Shown here: positions 1-7,289 of the stretch, one piece after another | How the letters are laid out: the number at the start of each line of letters is the position of its first letter | Position numbering within the stretch: position 1 is the stretch's first letter | Assembly (NCBI RefSeq): GCF_946479715.1 | Contig: NZ_CAMLHF010000012.1 | Span: 1-47,196 of the forward strand | Reading direction: 5' to 3' | Length of the DNA stretch: 47,196 nt | DNA from: an uncultured Pedobacter sp. | GTDB lineage: Bacteria > Bacteroidota > Bacteroidia > Sphingobacteriales > Sphingobacteriaceae | Translations under genes and position numbers: made by a program | Notes under the pieces: model-generated | Database searches by the model: none | What the model was told of the DNA's origin: nothing | Seen by the model: only the letters and a program-made list of their open reading frames with translations

Positions 1-37
1 AGAAGTTTTGAGGTTGTGAATGCTGAGCAGAATTAAA

Positions 38-403
38 TTAAGACGACGAATTTGTGTCTGAACGATGATTACCACCCCAAATACTTAATTGTTTAAAAAT
101 AGGACCAAATTCAAGTGCCATTTCAGTCAGTTCATATTCAACCCTTGGTGGAATTTCGGCATAAACTGTTCGCTTAACCAGACCATCCTTTTCTAATGCC
201 CGCAGTTGTAGCGCAAGCATGCGTTCTGTAATAAAGGGAAGTTCTTTCTTTAATTCACTGAATCTATGAACTTTGCTTTCCAGCTTACTTATTATCAGAA
301 TTTTCCACCTCCCTCCGATCTTGTTAACAGCGTAGGTCAAATCACATTCAATGATCCATTTTTCATTACTGCTATAAGTCGAGTTTTCCTTTCTTGTTGC
401 CAT
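38..403 (-). CDS. HxlR-family winged-helix transcriptional regulator
   Basis: The 121-residue product has the compact HxlR/MarR-like winged helix: a Cys near residue 20 (ECDLTYAVNKIGGRWK), the GGRWKILI helix, then the F-SELKKELP-ITERMLALQLR recognition region and a wing rich in basic and aromatic residues. HxlR proteins are small dimeric DNA-binding regulators, often controlling a divergent oxidoreductase gene and responding through the N-terminal Cys to electrophiles or oxidants. Here the divergent neighbour is a short-chain dehydrogenase starting 88 bases away, which fits that arrangement. The ATG at 403 is the natural start. A direct role in repressing the neighbour is inferred from layout only. 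Confidence 0.9.
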   Translation of the reverse strand: MATRKENSTYSSNEKWIIECDLTYAVNKIGGRWKILIISKLESKVHRFSELKKELPFITERMLALQLRALEKDGLVKRTVYAEIPPRVEYELTEMALEFGPIFKQLSIWGGNHRSDTNSSS

Positions 404-404
404 T

Positions 405-422
405 ACTTACATGTTTGTTAGT
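405..422. promoter_or_regulatory. candidate HxlR operator (imperfect inverted repeat)
   Basis: ACTTAC (405-410), six bases, then GTTAGT (417-422) form an inverted repeat with one mismatch, directly upstream of the regulator's ATG at 403 and inside the divergent intergenic region. The size and symmetry suit a winged-helix dimer and would allow autorepression. A second partial symmetry, GTACCGTAC, overlaps its right edge. This is a visual candidate only. Confidence 0.3.
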
Positions 423-467
423 ACCGTACAATTGGTTGCACAAGCTGTAAAAATAGATGCTGCTATC

Positions 468-475
468 TAATTTTG
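468..475 (+). promoter_or_regulatory. -7 promoter box (TAATTTTG) for the SDR gene
   Basis: TAATTTTG matches the Bacteroidota -7 consensus TAnnTTTG and lies 16 bases before the ATG at 492. No good TTG -33 element is visible at the usual distance, so an activator or a weak promoter is possible. Confidence 0.4.
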
Positions 476-491
476 CAAGGAAAGAAAAGTT

Positions 492-1244
492 ATGGATTTA
501 TATTTAAAAGGAAAAACCGCGATAGTAACAGGTGCCAGTCAGGGAATTGGCAGAGCAATCGCAAAAGAATTGGCTTTGGAGGGCGTAAAAGTCTTGGCCG
601 TGGCTAGAAATGAAGATTTACTTAATAGCCTCAAAGAAGAAGTCAGTACTTTTGGAGGTGTAGTACCTATCACCCTCGTTCAGGATATCCTAGCAGCGGG
701 AGCCGTCCAAAAGATTGGAGCTGAGGGAATATCACTTTTAGGACATGTTGATATTCTTATCAATAACGCCGGCCGTAGTCGTCCGGTTGAGGTGGTTGGG
801 TCTGAAAAGACCTGGATAGAATCGATGTCCTTGGATTTTGATCGCCCCAGACAATTAACACAACGGCTTCTGCCTCATTTTATCGCTCGTAAACAGGGGG
901 CTATCCTAAACCTGACTAGTACCTATGAATTACGAACGGTTAATGTATCGGCTGTTGCCAAAGCATCTATTGTCATGTGGTCTAAGCAACTCTCAGTGCA
1001 AGTTGGCCGGCATGGCATTACAGTAAACTGTTTACAACCAGGTCTCATAGACACCGAAAATATTCGCCCTTTCTTTGCTGGTAATGAGCGTAGAAAATTT
1101 GCCGACCAAGAAATTCCACTTGGCGATTTCGGCGAGCCCCAAGATATGGCCAACATGGCTGTTTTCTTAGTATCTCCTCGTGCGCGATACATAACCGGTA
1201 CGATTGCTGTTGTCGATGGTGGAATGCGTCACTATCCATTTTAA
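492..1244 (+). CDS. SDR-family oxidoreductase with non-canonical catalytic tetrad
   Basis: This is a 250-residue classical-size short-chain dehydrogenase. The nucleotide-binding TGASQGIG (residues 13-20), the NNAG motif (91-94), catalytic Ser143 and Lys157, and the late LQPGLIDT and VVDGG segments are all present. However, the Tyr expected four residues before Lys157 is Ser153, and the tetrad Asn region reads LDFDRPRQ, with Asp at the usual Asn position. The fold and cofactor binding look intact, but the standard Tyr-based proton transfer cannot operate as in typical SDRs. It belongs either to an atypical SDR branch or to a changed activity. It is divergent from an HxlR regulator that may control it. 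The substrate is unknown. Confidence 0.85.
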   Translation: MDLYLKGKTAIVTGASQGIGRAIAKELALEGVKVLAVARNEDLLNSLKEEVSTFGGVVPITLVQDILAAGAVQKIGAEGISLLGHVDILINNAGRSRPVEVVGSEKTWIESMSLDFDRPRQLTQRLLPHFIARKQGAILNLTSTYELRTVNVSAVAKASIVMWSKQLSVQVGRHGITVNCLQPGLIDTENIRPFFAGNERRKFADQEIPLGDFGEPQDMANMAVFLVSPRARYITGTIAVVDGGMRHYPF

Positions 1245-1419
1245 TTAGCCTCAGAGTCATTGTTAACTTGCCATAAAAATGAAAATACTCAATAAATATC
1301 CATAGCCCTAATACGCTTTAACTCTCAGCTTTATTAACAATTAGCTATTGAAATATTGATCAAAGCCAAACAGTTTATCTTTAAAAGGAATGATTATCGA
1401 AAAATATAGTCCAACAGTT

Positions 1420-1449
1420 TTTGTGAATTGCTGTAAATCTCTAGTTTTG
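1420..1449 (+). promoter_or_regulatory. promoter, TTTG-N18-TAGTTTTG
   Basis: TTTG at 1420-1423 and TAGTTTTG at 1442-1449 are 18 bases apart, close to the 19-21 usual for Bacteroidota. The box ends five bases before the ATG at 1455, so the transcript would be leaderless or nearly so. Confidence 0.5.
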
Positions 1450-1454
1450 TATTT

Positions 1455-1700
1455 ATGAACGCGTATAAGAAAGAATGGATTGATCTGCTTTTAAAGCAAA
1501 ACTACCCAGGTTGGCTGATAGCCGATGATCGGAATAACATTTTTATAAATATTCCTGAAGATCAGGATCTTGAAATTGCTATGACAGAGTTCAAGAAAAA
1601 AATCCGTTCACTAACGCTAAAAATCAAGAGCAAACCAGACAAATTAGGCTTCTTCATTGGAAACAGTAAAGACAGTAGATTTTATGAGCTAAACGCTTAA
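1455..1700 (+). CDS. small protein of unknown function
   Basis: This is an 81-residue soluble, charged protein with no recognised family. An N-terminal amphipathic stretch (KKEWIDLLLKQNYPGWLI) is followed by a strand-like FINIPEDQDLEIA and a lysine-rich helix. A good promoter just upstream and the following gene on the same strand support it being real. The stop at 1700 is 41 bases before the glycosylase start, so the two may be co-transcribed. Confidence 0.55.
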   Translation: MNAYKKEWIDLLLKQNYPGWLIADDRNNIFINIPEDQDLEIAMTEFKKKIRSLTLKIKSKPDKLGFFIGNSKDSRFYELNA

Positions 1701-1741
1701 GAATTCGCAGTTTTAAGTTGTCGCTCCTTATCTTTACCTGC

Positions 1742-2434
1742 ATGACAACTTTTGCCGATAGAATTATTGCATTTAATAAGCAATTGGATTTTCATGGTTC
1801 CCTGCCCGATGACATCCGGATAATGAATCCCTATAAGGAAAATCAGCTTGCCTTAACCTGTTCATCTGCTTTTTATAAAAAGTACTACGACGACAATAAA
1901 CCCAGACATCTCATTCTGGGAATCAATCCCGGTCGTTTTGGTTCTGCAATGACGGGCGTGTCATTTACAGACCCTAAAAGGATGGTAGGTAAATGCGATA
2001 TACCATTTCCAGGACAAATGACACATGAGCCTTCATCAGAATACGTTTATGAAATGATTGCAGCTTATGGGGGTATACAAGATTTCTATAGTAAGTTTTA
2101 TATTCATTCAGTTTGTCCTTTAGGCTTCACCATTAAAAGCACAAAAAGCAAAGAGGTTAATTACAATTACTACGACAGTGTTGAACTTTCAAAGGCAGCA
2201 TATCCATTTATAATTGAGAATCTGGAGAAACAAATTACCATTGGCTTCGAAACTGATATTTGTTTTTGTTTTGGAACAGGAAAAAACGAATCATTTTTAA
2301 GAAAACTTAACAACAAAAAAAGGTACTTTAAAGAGATCATTGCACTGGAACACCCCAGATACATAATGCAATACAAATCAAAAAACAAATCAGACTACAT
2401 CAAAAAGTACCTTGAGGCATTCAAAAAATTCTAA
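1742..2434 (+). CDS. SMUG2-type uracil-DNA glycosylase family protein
   Basis: The 230-residue product resembles the SMUG2 branch of the uracil-DNA glycosylase superfamily, common in Bacteroidota. The N-proximal motif LGINPGRFG with the following GVSFTDPKRM corresponds to the water-activating/active-site loop. VCPLGF lies mid-protein, and the C-terminal ALEHPRYIMQY matches the superfamily's HP-containing DNA-intercalation motif. Expected role: removing uracil or deaminated bases from DNA at the start of base-excision repair. The reading frame stays open to a TTG at 1718, but the ATG at 1742 begins the part that looks like the family (MTTFADRII), so I use it. Confidence 0.8.
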   Translation: MTTFADRIIAFNKQLDFHGSLPDDIRIMNPYKENQLALTCSSAFYKKYYDDNKPRHLILGINPGRFGSAMTGVSFTDPKRMVGKCDIPFPGQMTHEPSSEYVYEMIAAYGGIQDFYSKFYIHSVCPLGFTIKSTKSKEVNYNYYDSVELSKAAYPFIIENLEKQITIGFETDICFCFGTGKNESFLRKLNNKKRYFKEIIALEHPRYIMQYKSKNKSDYIKKYLEAFKKF

Positions 2435-2503
2435 ATTTATGCATGCATAGTAATTTATTTTGGCATATTTATTTTTAACTTAGCAACACTAATAGAAAAT
2501 CAA

Positions 2504-3799
2504 ATGGTGGCACAAATCATATTTATAGCAATTACTCTGGCCGCAATAGCCTTGTTTAGCTATAATATCAAAAAAGTTATCCGAAATATACAATTGGGTA
2601 AGTCGGCCGACAGATCGGATCAACCTCAAAAAAGGTTTATGACGATGCTTAAAGTAGCGCTTGGTCAAACAAAAATGTTTTTCAGACCAATCCCAGCTTT
2701 TCTGCATCTGATAGTGTATGCAGGCTTCGTTATTATCAATATCGAAGTTCTGGAAATTTTGATAGATGGAATATTCGGTTCTCACAGAATATTTTCTGGA
2801 GTGGGTCTTATTTATGATTTTCTAATAGGTTCATTTGAAATATTAGCTCTTGGTGTATGGGTAGGTTGTGCTGTCTTTTTAATAAGAAGAAACATCCTTA
2901 AACTTAAGCGCTTTAGTGGCGTAGAAATGACTAAATGGCCTAGATCTGATGCTAATTACATCCTAATATCCGAGATTTTGTTAATGACAGCATTTTTACT
3001 AATGAATGCCGCTGACGCAAAACTTCAAGTTCTTGGATCCCAACACTATACAAACGCCGGAGCTTTCCCTGTAAGTCAGTATCTACAAAATCTTTTGCCA
3101 AATTCAGAGGCAGTCCTTGTCGCCATTGAAAGAGGTTGTTGGTGGTTTCACATCATTGGAATACTTATATTTTTAAATTACCTGCCCTATTCTAAACACT
3201 TCCATATCCTGTTTGCCTTCCCTAATACTTATTTCTCCAATTTGGAGCCGAAAGGAGAGTTTACAAACATGAAGAGTGTTACAAATGAAGTAAAAGCCAT
3301 GCTTGACCCATCATTTACTCCGGAAGAAGCAGAACCAGGACGCTTTGGAGCCAAAGATGTGAACGACCTTACATGGGTAAACCTAATGAACGCTTACACC
3401 TGTACTGAGTGTGGAAGGTGCACTTCGGTTTGTCCTGCAAACATAACCGGCAAGCTGCTTTCGCCTCGCAAAATAATGATGGATACCAGAGACCGAATGG
3501 AAGAGGTTGGGAAAAACATCGATAAAACGGGCAATGGCTTTGACGATGGCAAATCTTTGATTGATAGCTACATCAGCAGAGAAGAAATATGGGCCTGCAC
3601 AAGTTGCAATGCCTGCACTGAGGCTTGCCCTATAAACATAGATCCTCTTGCAATTATTACTGAACTGAGAAGGTATGCGGTAATGGAAGAATCTCAATCG
3701 CCTACAAGTATTAATGCGATGCTTGGTAATATTGAAAATAATGGAGCACCCTGGAAATATTCTCCGGCCGACAGGTTTAACTGGGCAAAAGAAAGTTAA
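2504..3799 (+). CDS. membrane-anchored (Fe-S)-binding protein, heterodisulfide-reductase-like
   Basis: The 431-residue product has about five hydrophobic membrane segments in residues 1-235, followed by a cytoplasmic ferredoxin-like region with two CxxCxxCxxxCP motifs (Cys300/303/306/310 and Cys365/368/371/375) that should bind two [4Fe-4S] clusters. The layout resembles a fusion of an HdrE/NarI-like membrane part with an HdrC-like 4Fe-4S domain. The CCG-domain partner follows 31 bases later, giving a two-gene redox module at the inner membrane, plausibly moving electrons to or from the quinone pool. The partner substrate cannot be told from sequence. Confidence 0.85.
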   Translation: MVAQIIFIAITLAAIALFSYNIKKVIRNIQLGKSADRSDQPQKRFMTMLKVALGQTKMFFRPIPAFLHLIVYAGFVIINIEVLEILIDGIFGSHRIFSGVGLIYDFLIGSFEILALGVWVGCAVFLIRRNILKLKRFSGVEMTKWPRSDANYILISEILLMTAFLLMNAADAKLQVLGSQHYTNAGAFPVSQYLQNLLPNSEAVLVAIERGCWWFHIIGILIFLNYLPYSKHFHILFAFPNTYFSNLEPKGEFTNMKSVTNEVKAMLDPSFTPEEAEPGRFGAKDVNDLTWVNLMNAYTCTECGRCTSVCPANITGKLLSPRKIMMDTRDRMEEVGKNIDKTGNGFDDGKSLIDSYISREEIWACTSCNACTEACPINIDPLAIITELRRYAVMEESQSPTSINAMLGNIENNGAPWKYSPADRFNWAKES

Positions 3800-3830
3800 T
3801 TAAAGTATTTAAATCTATTATAGCTTAAAA

Positions 3831-4631
3831 ATGAGCGAGCAACTAAATTTTGAAGTGCCTACAATGGTAGAAATGATAGCTAAAGGTGAAGAGCCTGAGA
3901 TATTATTCTGGGTAGGTTGCGCAGGCAGTTATGATGAAAGAGCACAAAAAACAACTCGCGACATCTGTAAAATCCTCCATCATGTTGGCATGAAGTATGC
4001 TGTTCTGGGTACTGAAGAAAGCTGCACCGGAGACCCTGCAAAACGGGCAGGAAATGAATTTCTATTCCAAATGCAAGCCATGACTAATATTGAGGTTTTA
4101 AATGCCTACAACATAAAGAAAATAGTGACAGGCTGCCCTCATTGCTTTAACACCATTAAAAATGAGTATCCTGGTTTAGGGGGAAGCTATCAAGTTATTC
4201 ACCATACACAGCTAATCCAACAGTTAATTGACGAAGGCAAGCTAAAAGCCGAAGGAGGAGAAAGCTTTAAAGGTAAAAAGATAACTTATCATGACCCATG
4301 TTATTTAGGTCGTGGAAATGGTGTTTATGAAGCCCCACGTAAGGCCTTAGAGGTTTTAGATGCACAGCTGGTAGAAATGAAACGCTGCAAGTCTAATGGA
4401 TTATGCTGCGGTGCAGGAGGCGCACAGATGTTTAAAGAACCCGAAAAAGGCAATAAAGACATTAATATTGAACGTATTGAAGAGGCACTTGAAACACAGC
4501 CAAATATTATAGCTGCCGGATGCCCTTTTTGCATGACGATGATAAGTGACGGTGTGAAGCTGAAAGATCAGGACAAAAACGTACAGGTATTGGATATTGC
4601 CGAAATTACAGTCCGTGCAAATGGCTTGTAA
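3831..4631 (+). CDS. CCG-domain (HdrB-like) iron-sulfur oxidoreductase subunit
   Basis: The 266-residue product has two cysteine-rich CCG domains. The first starts at Cys30 (WVGCAG) and includes ESCTGDP and TGCPHCFNTI; the second includes HDPCYLGR, LCCGAGGAQM and AGCPFCMTM. Such domains carry the active-site Fe-S cluster in HdrB, GlpC, LutA and GlcF. Together with the preceding membrane protein it forms the catalytic half of a heterodisulfide-reductase-like complex. No flavin subunit is encoded nearby, so the electron donor or acceptor is unknown. Its 3' end overlaps the next gene by 11 bases, implying translational coupling. Confidence 0.85.
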   Translation: MSEQLNFEVPTMVEMIAKGEEPEILFWVGCAGSYDERAQKTTRDICKILHHVGMKYAVLGTEESCTGDPAKRAGNEFLFQMQAMTNIEVLNAYNIKKIVTGCPHCFNTIKNEYPGLGGSYQVIHHTQLIQQLIDEGKLKAEGGESFKGKKITYHDPCYLGRGNGVYEAPRKALEVLDAQLVEMKRCKSNGLCCGAGGAQMFKEPEKGNKDINIERIEEALETQPNIIAAGCPFCMTMISDGVKLKDQDKNVQVLDIAEITVRANGL

Positions 4632-5421
4632 CAAGCTCCATATTGCCTCTTTAAATTCCGGAAGCAACGGAAATTGCTATTATATTGGGAACGACGAGGA
4701 AGCCGTTCTTGTAGATACAGGGATCTCTTGCAGGGAAACCGAAAAGAGAATGTTGCGTTTGGGATTATCAATGCGTAAGGTTAAAGCCATTTTCATTTCT
4801 CATGAACATACCGATCATGTTCGTGGACTGGCTACTATTTCTGCAAAATACAATTTGCCAATATACATAACACAGGGGACTTTAAATGGTTGCAGATTTA
4901 ATATCCGTGAAGATCTCATAAGACTACTATATAGTACTCAGACAATATCTGTGGGGAGTTTAGAGGTAACCAGTTTCTTTAAAATACATGATGCATCTGA
5001 GCCACATAGCTTTATGATTTCGTATGGGGGCACCAAAGTTGGCATATTTACAGATATTGGAGCGGCTTGTGATCAGCTTATTTTTCATTTTAAACAATGC
5101 CACGCAGCATTTCTTGAAACGAACTACGATGATGATCTATTAAGTAAAAGCGCATATCCGTATTTCTTAAAACAACGTATCAGCGGAGGTAAAGGTCACT
5201 TATCCAACAAGCAGGCATTAGACCTTTTTATACACCACAGGCCATCATATATGACCCATTTATTGTTATCGCACTTGTCTAAAGACAATAACAATCCTGA
5301 GTTAGCACATAGTTTGTTTAGTGAGCATGCTGGAGAAGTTGAAATTGTTGTAGCCTCCAGGTTTGTTGAAACTGAGGTTTATACTATTTTTGAGCAAGTA
5401 AGCGAGCATTCGTCTTTCTAA
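4621..5421 (+). CDS. MBL-fold metallo-hydrolase (YycJ/WalJ-like)
   Basis: The 266-residue product has the metallo-beta-lactamase fold signature: LNSGSNGNCYYIG near the N-terminus, SHEHTDHVRG with the HxHxDH metal ligands at residues 61-66, IHDASEPHSF, FTDIG and LLLSHLSKDNN. The opening SGSNGNCYYI is typical of the YycJ/WalJ group, which in Firmicutes is associated with DNA repair and cell-wall regulation as a probable nuclease. The ATG at 4621 is preferred over an upstream TTG because it starts at the family's usual N-terminus. It overlaps the upstream Fe-S gene by 11 bases and, in convergent orientation, the downstream gene by 38 bases. Confidence 0.85.
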   Translation: MACNKLHIASLNSGSNGNCYYIGNDEEAVLVDTGISCRETEKRMLRLGLSMRKVKAIFISHEHTDHVRGLATISAKYNLPIYITQGTLNGCRFNIREDLIRLLYSTQTISVGSLEVTSFFKIHDASEPHSFMISYGGTKVGIFTDIGAACDQLIFHFKQCHAAFLETNYDDDLLSKSAYPYFLKQRISGGKGHLSNKQALDLFIHHRPSYMTHLLLSHLSKDNNNPELAHSLFSEHAGEVEIVVASRFVETEVYTIFEQVSEHSSF

Positions 5422-5866
5422 TCTGTTCCGAAAGCGCTGTAAGATCCTGAGTCTTTATATTTTTTACAGGAATTGACATATAATTCGCCATTGTATCTAC
5501 ATCCTCTTCATTTGTATCATTATAAGTTTGCACAATTACATCGTCGCCTCTGGTGTATAAAAATAAGGCACCAGTTGTATCGGTCCCTTGATAATCAAGA
5601 TCTTTGAACTTCATCAAATTGAAGGAGAAATATTCAATCTTACCGCTCTTAAAAAATCTCTTGTATCTGCAAAAGCCACTGTTAGTAACATTAAGTTCGT
5701 AATGCTTTATTTGCGATGTTTCGAGCTCCTCATTATAGTGACCCACAAGCAATTGTTGGATATAATCGGTTTGTTCATCAAGTAATTTGAACTTAGAGAC
5801 CCCCATGAAAAGAAGGCACATTGTTAATGTGAGGCATATTTTCAAGTTTAATGTAAACTTTTTCAT
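5384..5866 (-). CDS. exported protein of unknown function
   Basis: The 160-residue product starts with a basic n-region and a hydrophobic stretch (residues 10-24, LKICLTLTMCLLFMG), typical of a signal peptide or single membrane anchor. The rest is soluble and rich in Tyr, Asp and Thr. I recognise no family. Its last 12 codons lie antisense to the last codons of the MBL-fold gene, sharing bases 5384-5421. The start ATG at 5866 leaves a 51-base divergent gap to the next gene. Confidence 0.65.
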   Translation of the reverse strand: MKKFTLNLKICLTLTMCLLFMGVSKFKLLDEQTDYIQQLLVGHYNEELETSQIKHYELNVTNSGFCRYKRFFKSGKIEYFSFNLMKFKDLDYQGTDTTGALFLYTRGDDVIVQTYNDTNEEDVDTMANYMSIPVKNIKTQDLTALSEQIRKTNARLLAQK

Positions 5867-5897
5867 GGCGTTAAGTATTTAACAGAATCAAGTTAAA

Positions 5898-5913
5898 TAT
5901 TTTTGTATTTTTG
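5898..5913 (+). promoter_or_regulatory. two tandem -7 boxes (TATTTTTG TATTTTTG)
   Basis: Two abutting copies of TATTTTTG (5898-5905 and 5906-5913) both match TAnnTTTG. The second ends four bases before the ATG at 5918, suggesting a leaderless transcript or two neighbouring start sites. No clear -33 element is seen. Confidence 0.45.
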
Positions 5914-5917
5914 ATCT

Positions 5918-6397
5918 ATGAGTTTTTCTCCACAATCCAGAATTTGGATATACCAAAGTAATCGCGCATTTACAAATGATGAGGTACAGGCGATACAGCA
6001 AAAATTAAATGATTTTACTGTACAATGGAAAGCGCATGGCCATCAGCTAAATGCTAAGGCAGAAATACTATACAACTTCTTTATTGTGTTTTTTGTTGAT
6101 GAGGCTTCTGCTGGGGTTACAGGTTGCTCTATAGATTCATCCGTTAGGATAATGAAAGAAATTGAACAGGAATATGGTGTTGATCTGTTCGACAGATTTA
6201 ATATGGCTTACAAGTTAGAAGACAAAGTTATTGTTACCAACAAAGAAGACTTTGAGACATTGGTAAACATAAAAGCAATAGGTCCACAAACTATTGTGTT
6301 TAATAATATGGTACAAACATTACAGGAATTTGAAACCAAATGGCAAATACCATTTGAACAAAGCTGGCACAGTAAAGTGTTTGCGCATTTACTGTAA
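5918..6397 (+). CDS. conserved Bacteroidota protein often misnamed 'ABC transporter ATPase'
   Basis: The 159-residue product (starts MSFSPQSRIWIYQSNR, ends near WHSKVFAHLL) belongs to a widespread Bacteroidota family that databases often label ABC transporter ATPase. I see no Walker A, Walker B or LSGGQ signature and the length is far too short, so that label is not supported. Conserved-looking segments are RIWIYQSNR, the VDEASAGVTGCSIDSS stretch with a central Cys, and VFNNMVQT. It appears cytosolic, with no signal peptide. Function unknown. Confidence 0.75.
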   Translation: MSFSPQSRIWIYQSNRAFTNDEVQAIQQKLNDFTVQWKAHGHQLNAKAEILYNFFIVFFVDEASAGVTGCSIDSSVRIMKEIEQEYGVDLFDRFNMAYKLEDKVIVTNKEDFETLVNIKAIGPQTIVFNNMVQTLQEFETKWQIPFEQSWHSKVFAHLL

Positions 6398-6413
6398 CCA
6401 ACGTCAAGATCAA

Positions 6414-7289
6414 TTATTTAACATAAAACACATCACCTTCTGTAAACATATTAAAGCTAAGGCTCTTCATTTTTATATGCCCTGTTTTTGTAATCTTTAA
6501 GTGTTTCGGATCTGCTATTCTTAAGACCTGACTATCTCCCGCAACCTCAATCTTTTTCCCTTTTACAATTATCGCCGTCCCTTCGTCGATGCCTATGCAA
6601 TCAAATGTCGGATGCGCCGCCAATGCAGAAAGAAGTCTATTAAATCTGCTTCTTTTAATAAAATGCTGATCAATAATAACTGAAGTAAGCAAACCCAAAC
6701 CTTGCTCAAATACAATATTCTTATCCATTAGTTTATTAAAAGTTTCCCTATAGGTAGTATCTCCTACCAATTGACTACCCGTAATCATATACTTACTCAT
6801 CACTGCAGCACCAGCGCTTGTTCCTGCAACCGTTGCACCGTTGTTATAAGCCTGATGGATGGCTTTAAAAATGGGTGTATTTAGTACAACCTTCATAAAT
6901 CGGCTTTGATCGCCTCCGGTAATAAAGATAAGTTTTGCTCCTGCTAAGGAATCGAGTAATTGCTTATTATTAGCACTTTCCTGAGTAAAATTAAGGTAGC
7001 CAATACTATTTGCAGCCTGAACAGAAAGTTCTTCTTTAATGGCATCAAAAGAAGCTGCAGGATCACCGCTAGACATAGGAAGAACAATCATATAATCCTT
7101 TGGGCTCAGATTTGCGGTTTTAATTAATTTCTGCAGCAATTCAGGAGAACGCGAACCTCCTCCAATTATAAACAGACTTCCCTTTGGTAAAGCCTTTTGT
7201 TGAGCAATTGAAGAATAGCTAAACAGCATGAGCACAAGAACAAGACTTTGCCTTAACGCTGCCTTATGTAGTATATTTAAGATCATCAT
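6414..7289 (-). CDS. cphB: secreted cyanophycinase (peptidase S51 family)
   Basis: The 291-residue product belongs to the class-I glutamine-amidotransferase-like S51 serine peptidases. A signal peptide spans about residues 1-29 (ends SSIAQ). The GGGSRSPE motif (43-50), GGDQ (125-128), nucleophile Ser158 in AGTSAGAA, His209 in IDQHFIKRSR and Glu236 in GIDEGTA reproduce the Ser-His-Glu triad and flanking basic residues of cyanophycinase. Cyanophycinase cuts the (beta-Asp-Arg)n polymer into beta-Asp-Arg dipeptides. Its ATG overlaps the end of the isoaspartyl peptidase gene by four bases, and it is the last gene of the SusCD operon. Peptidase E-type dipeptidase is the main alternative, but the DQHF-R-R segment favours cyanophycinase. 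Confidence 0.82.
   Translation of the reverse strand: MMILNILHKAALRQSLVLVLMLFSYSSIAQQKALPKGSLFIIGGGSRSPELLQKLIKTANLSPKDYMIVLPMSSGDPAASFDAIKEELSVQAANSIGYLNFTQESANNKQLLDSLAGAKLIFITGGDQSRFMKVVLNTPIFKAIHQAYNNGATVAGTSAGAAVMSKYMITGSQLVGDTTYRETFNKLMDKNIVFEQGLGLLTSVIIDQHFIKRSRFNRLLSALAAHPTFDCIGIDEGTAIIVKGKKIEVAGDSQVLRIADPKHLKITKTGHIKMKSLSFNMFTEGDVFYVK

Noticed and set aside
1245..1454. RNA gene or terminator in the gap after the SDR gene
   Set aside because: No stable hairpin with a T tract and no tRNA-like structure; only the promoter of the next gene is visible.
3383..3697. Antisense open frame of 104 codons across the Fe-S protein gene
   Set aside because: It lies entirely opposite the Cys-rich cluster-binding region of a clear gene and its translation has no recognisable features.
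5918..6397. ABC transporter ATPase assignment
   Set aside because: No Walker or ABC signature motifs and only 159 residues; kept as a conserved protein of unknown function.
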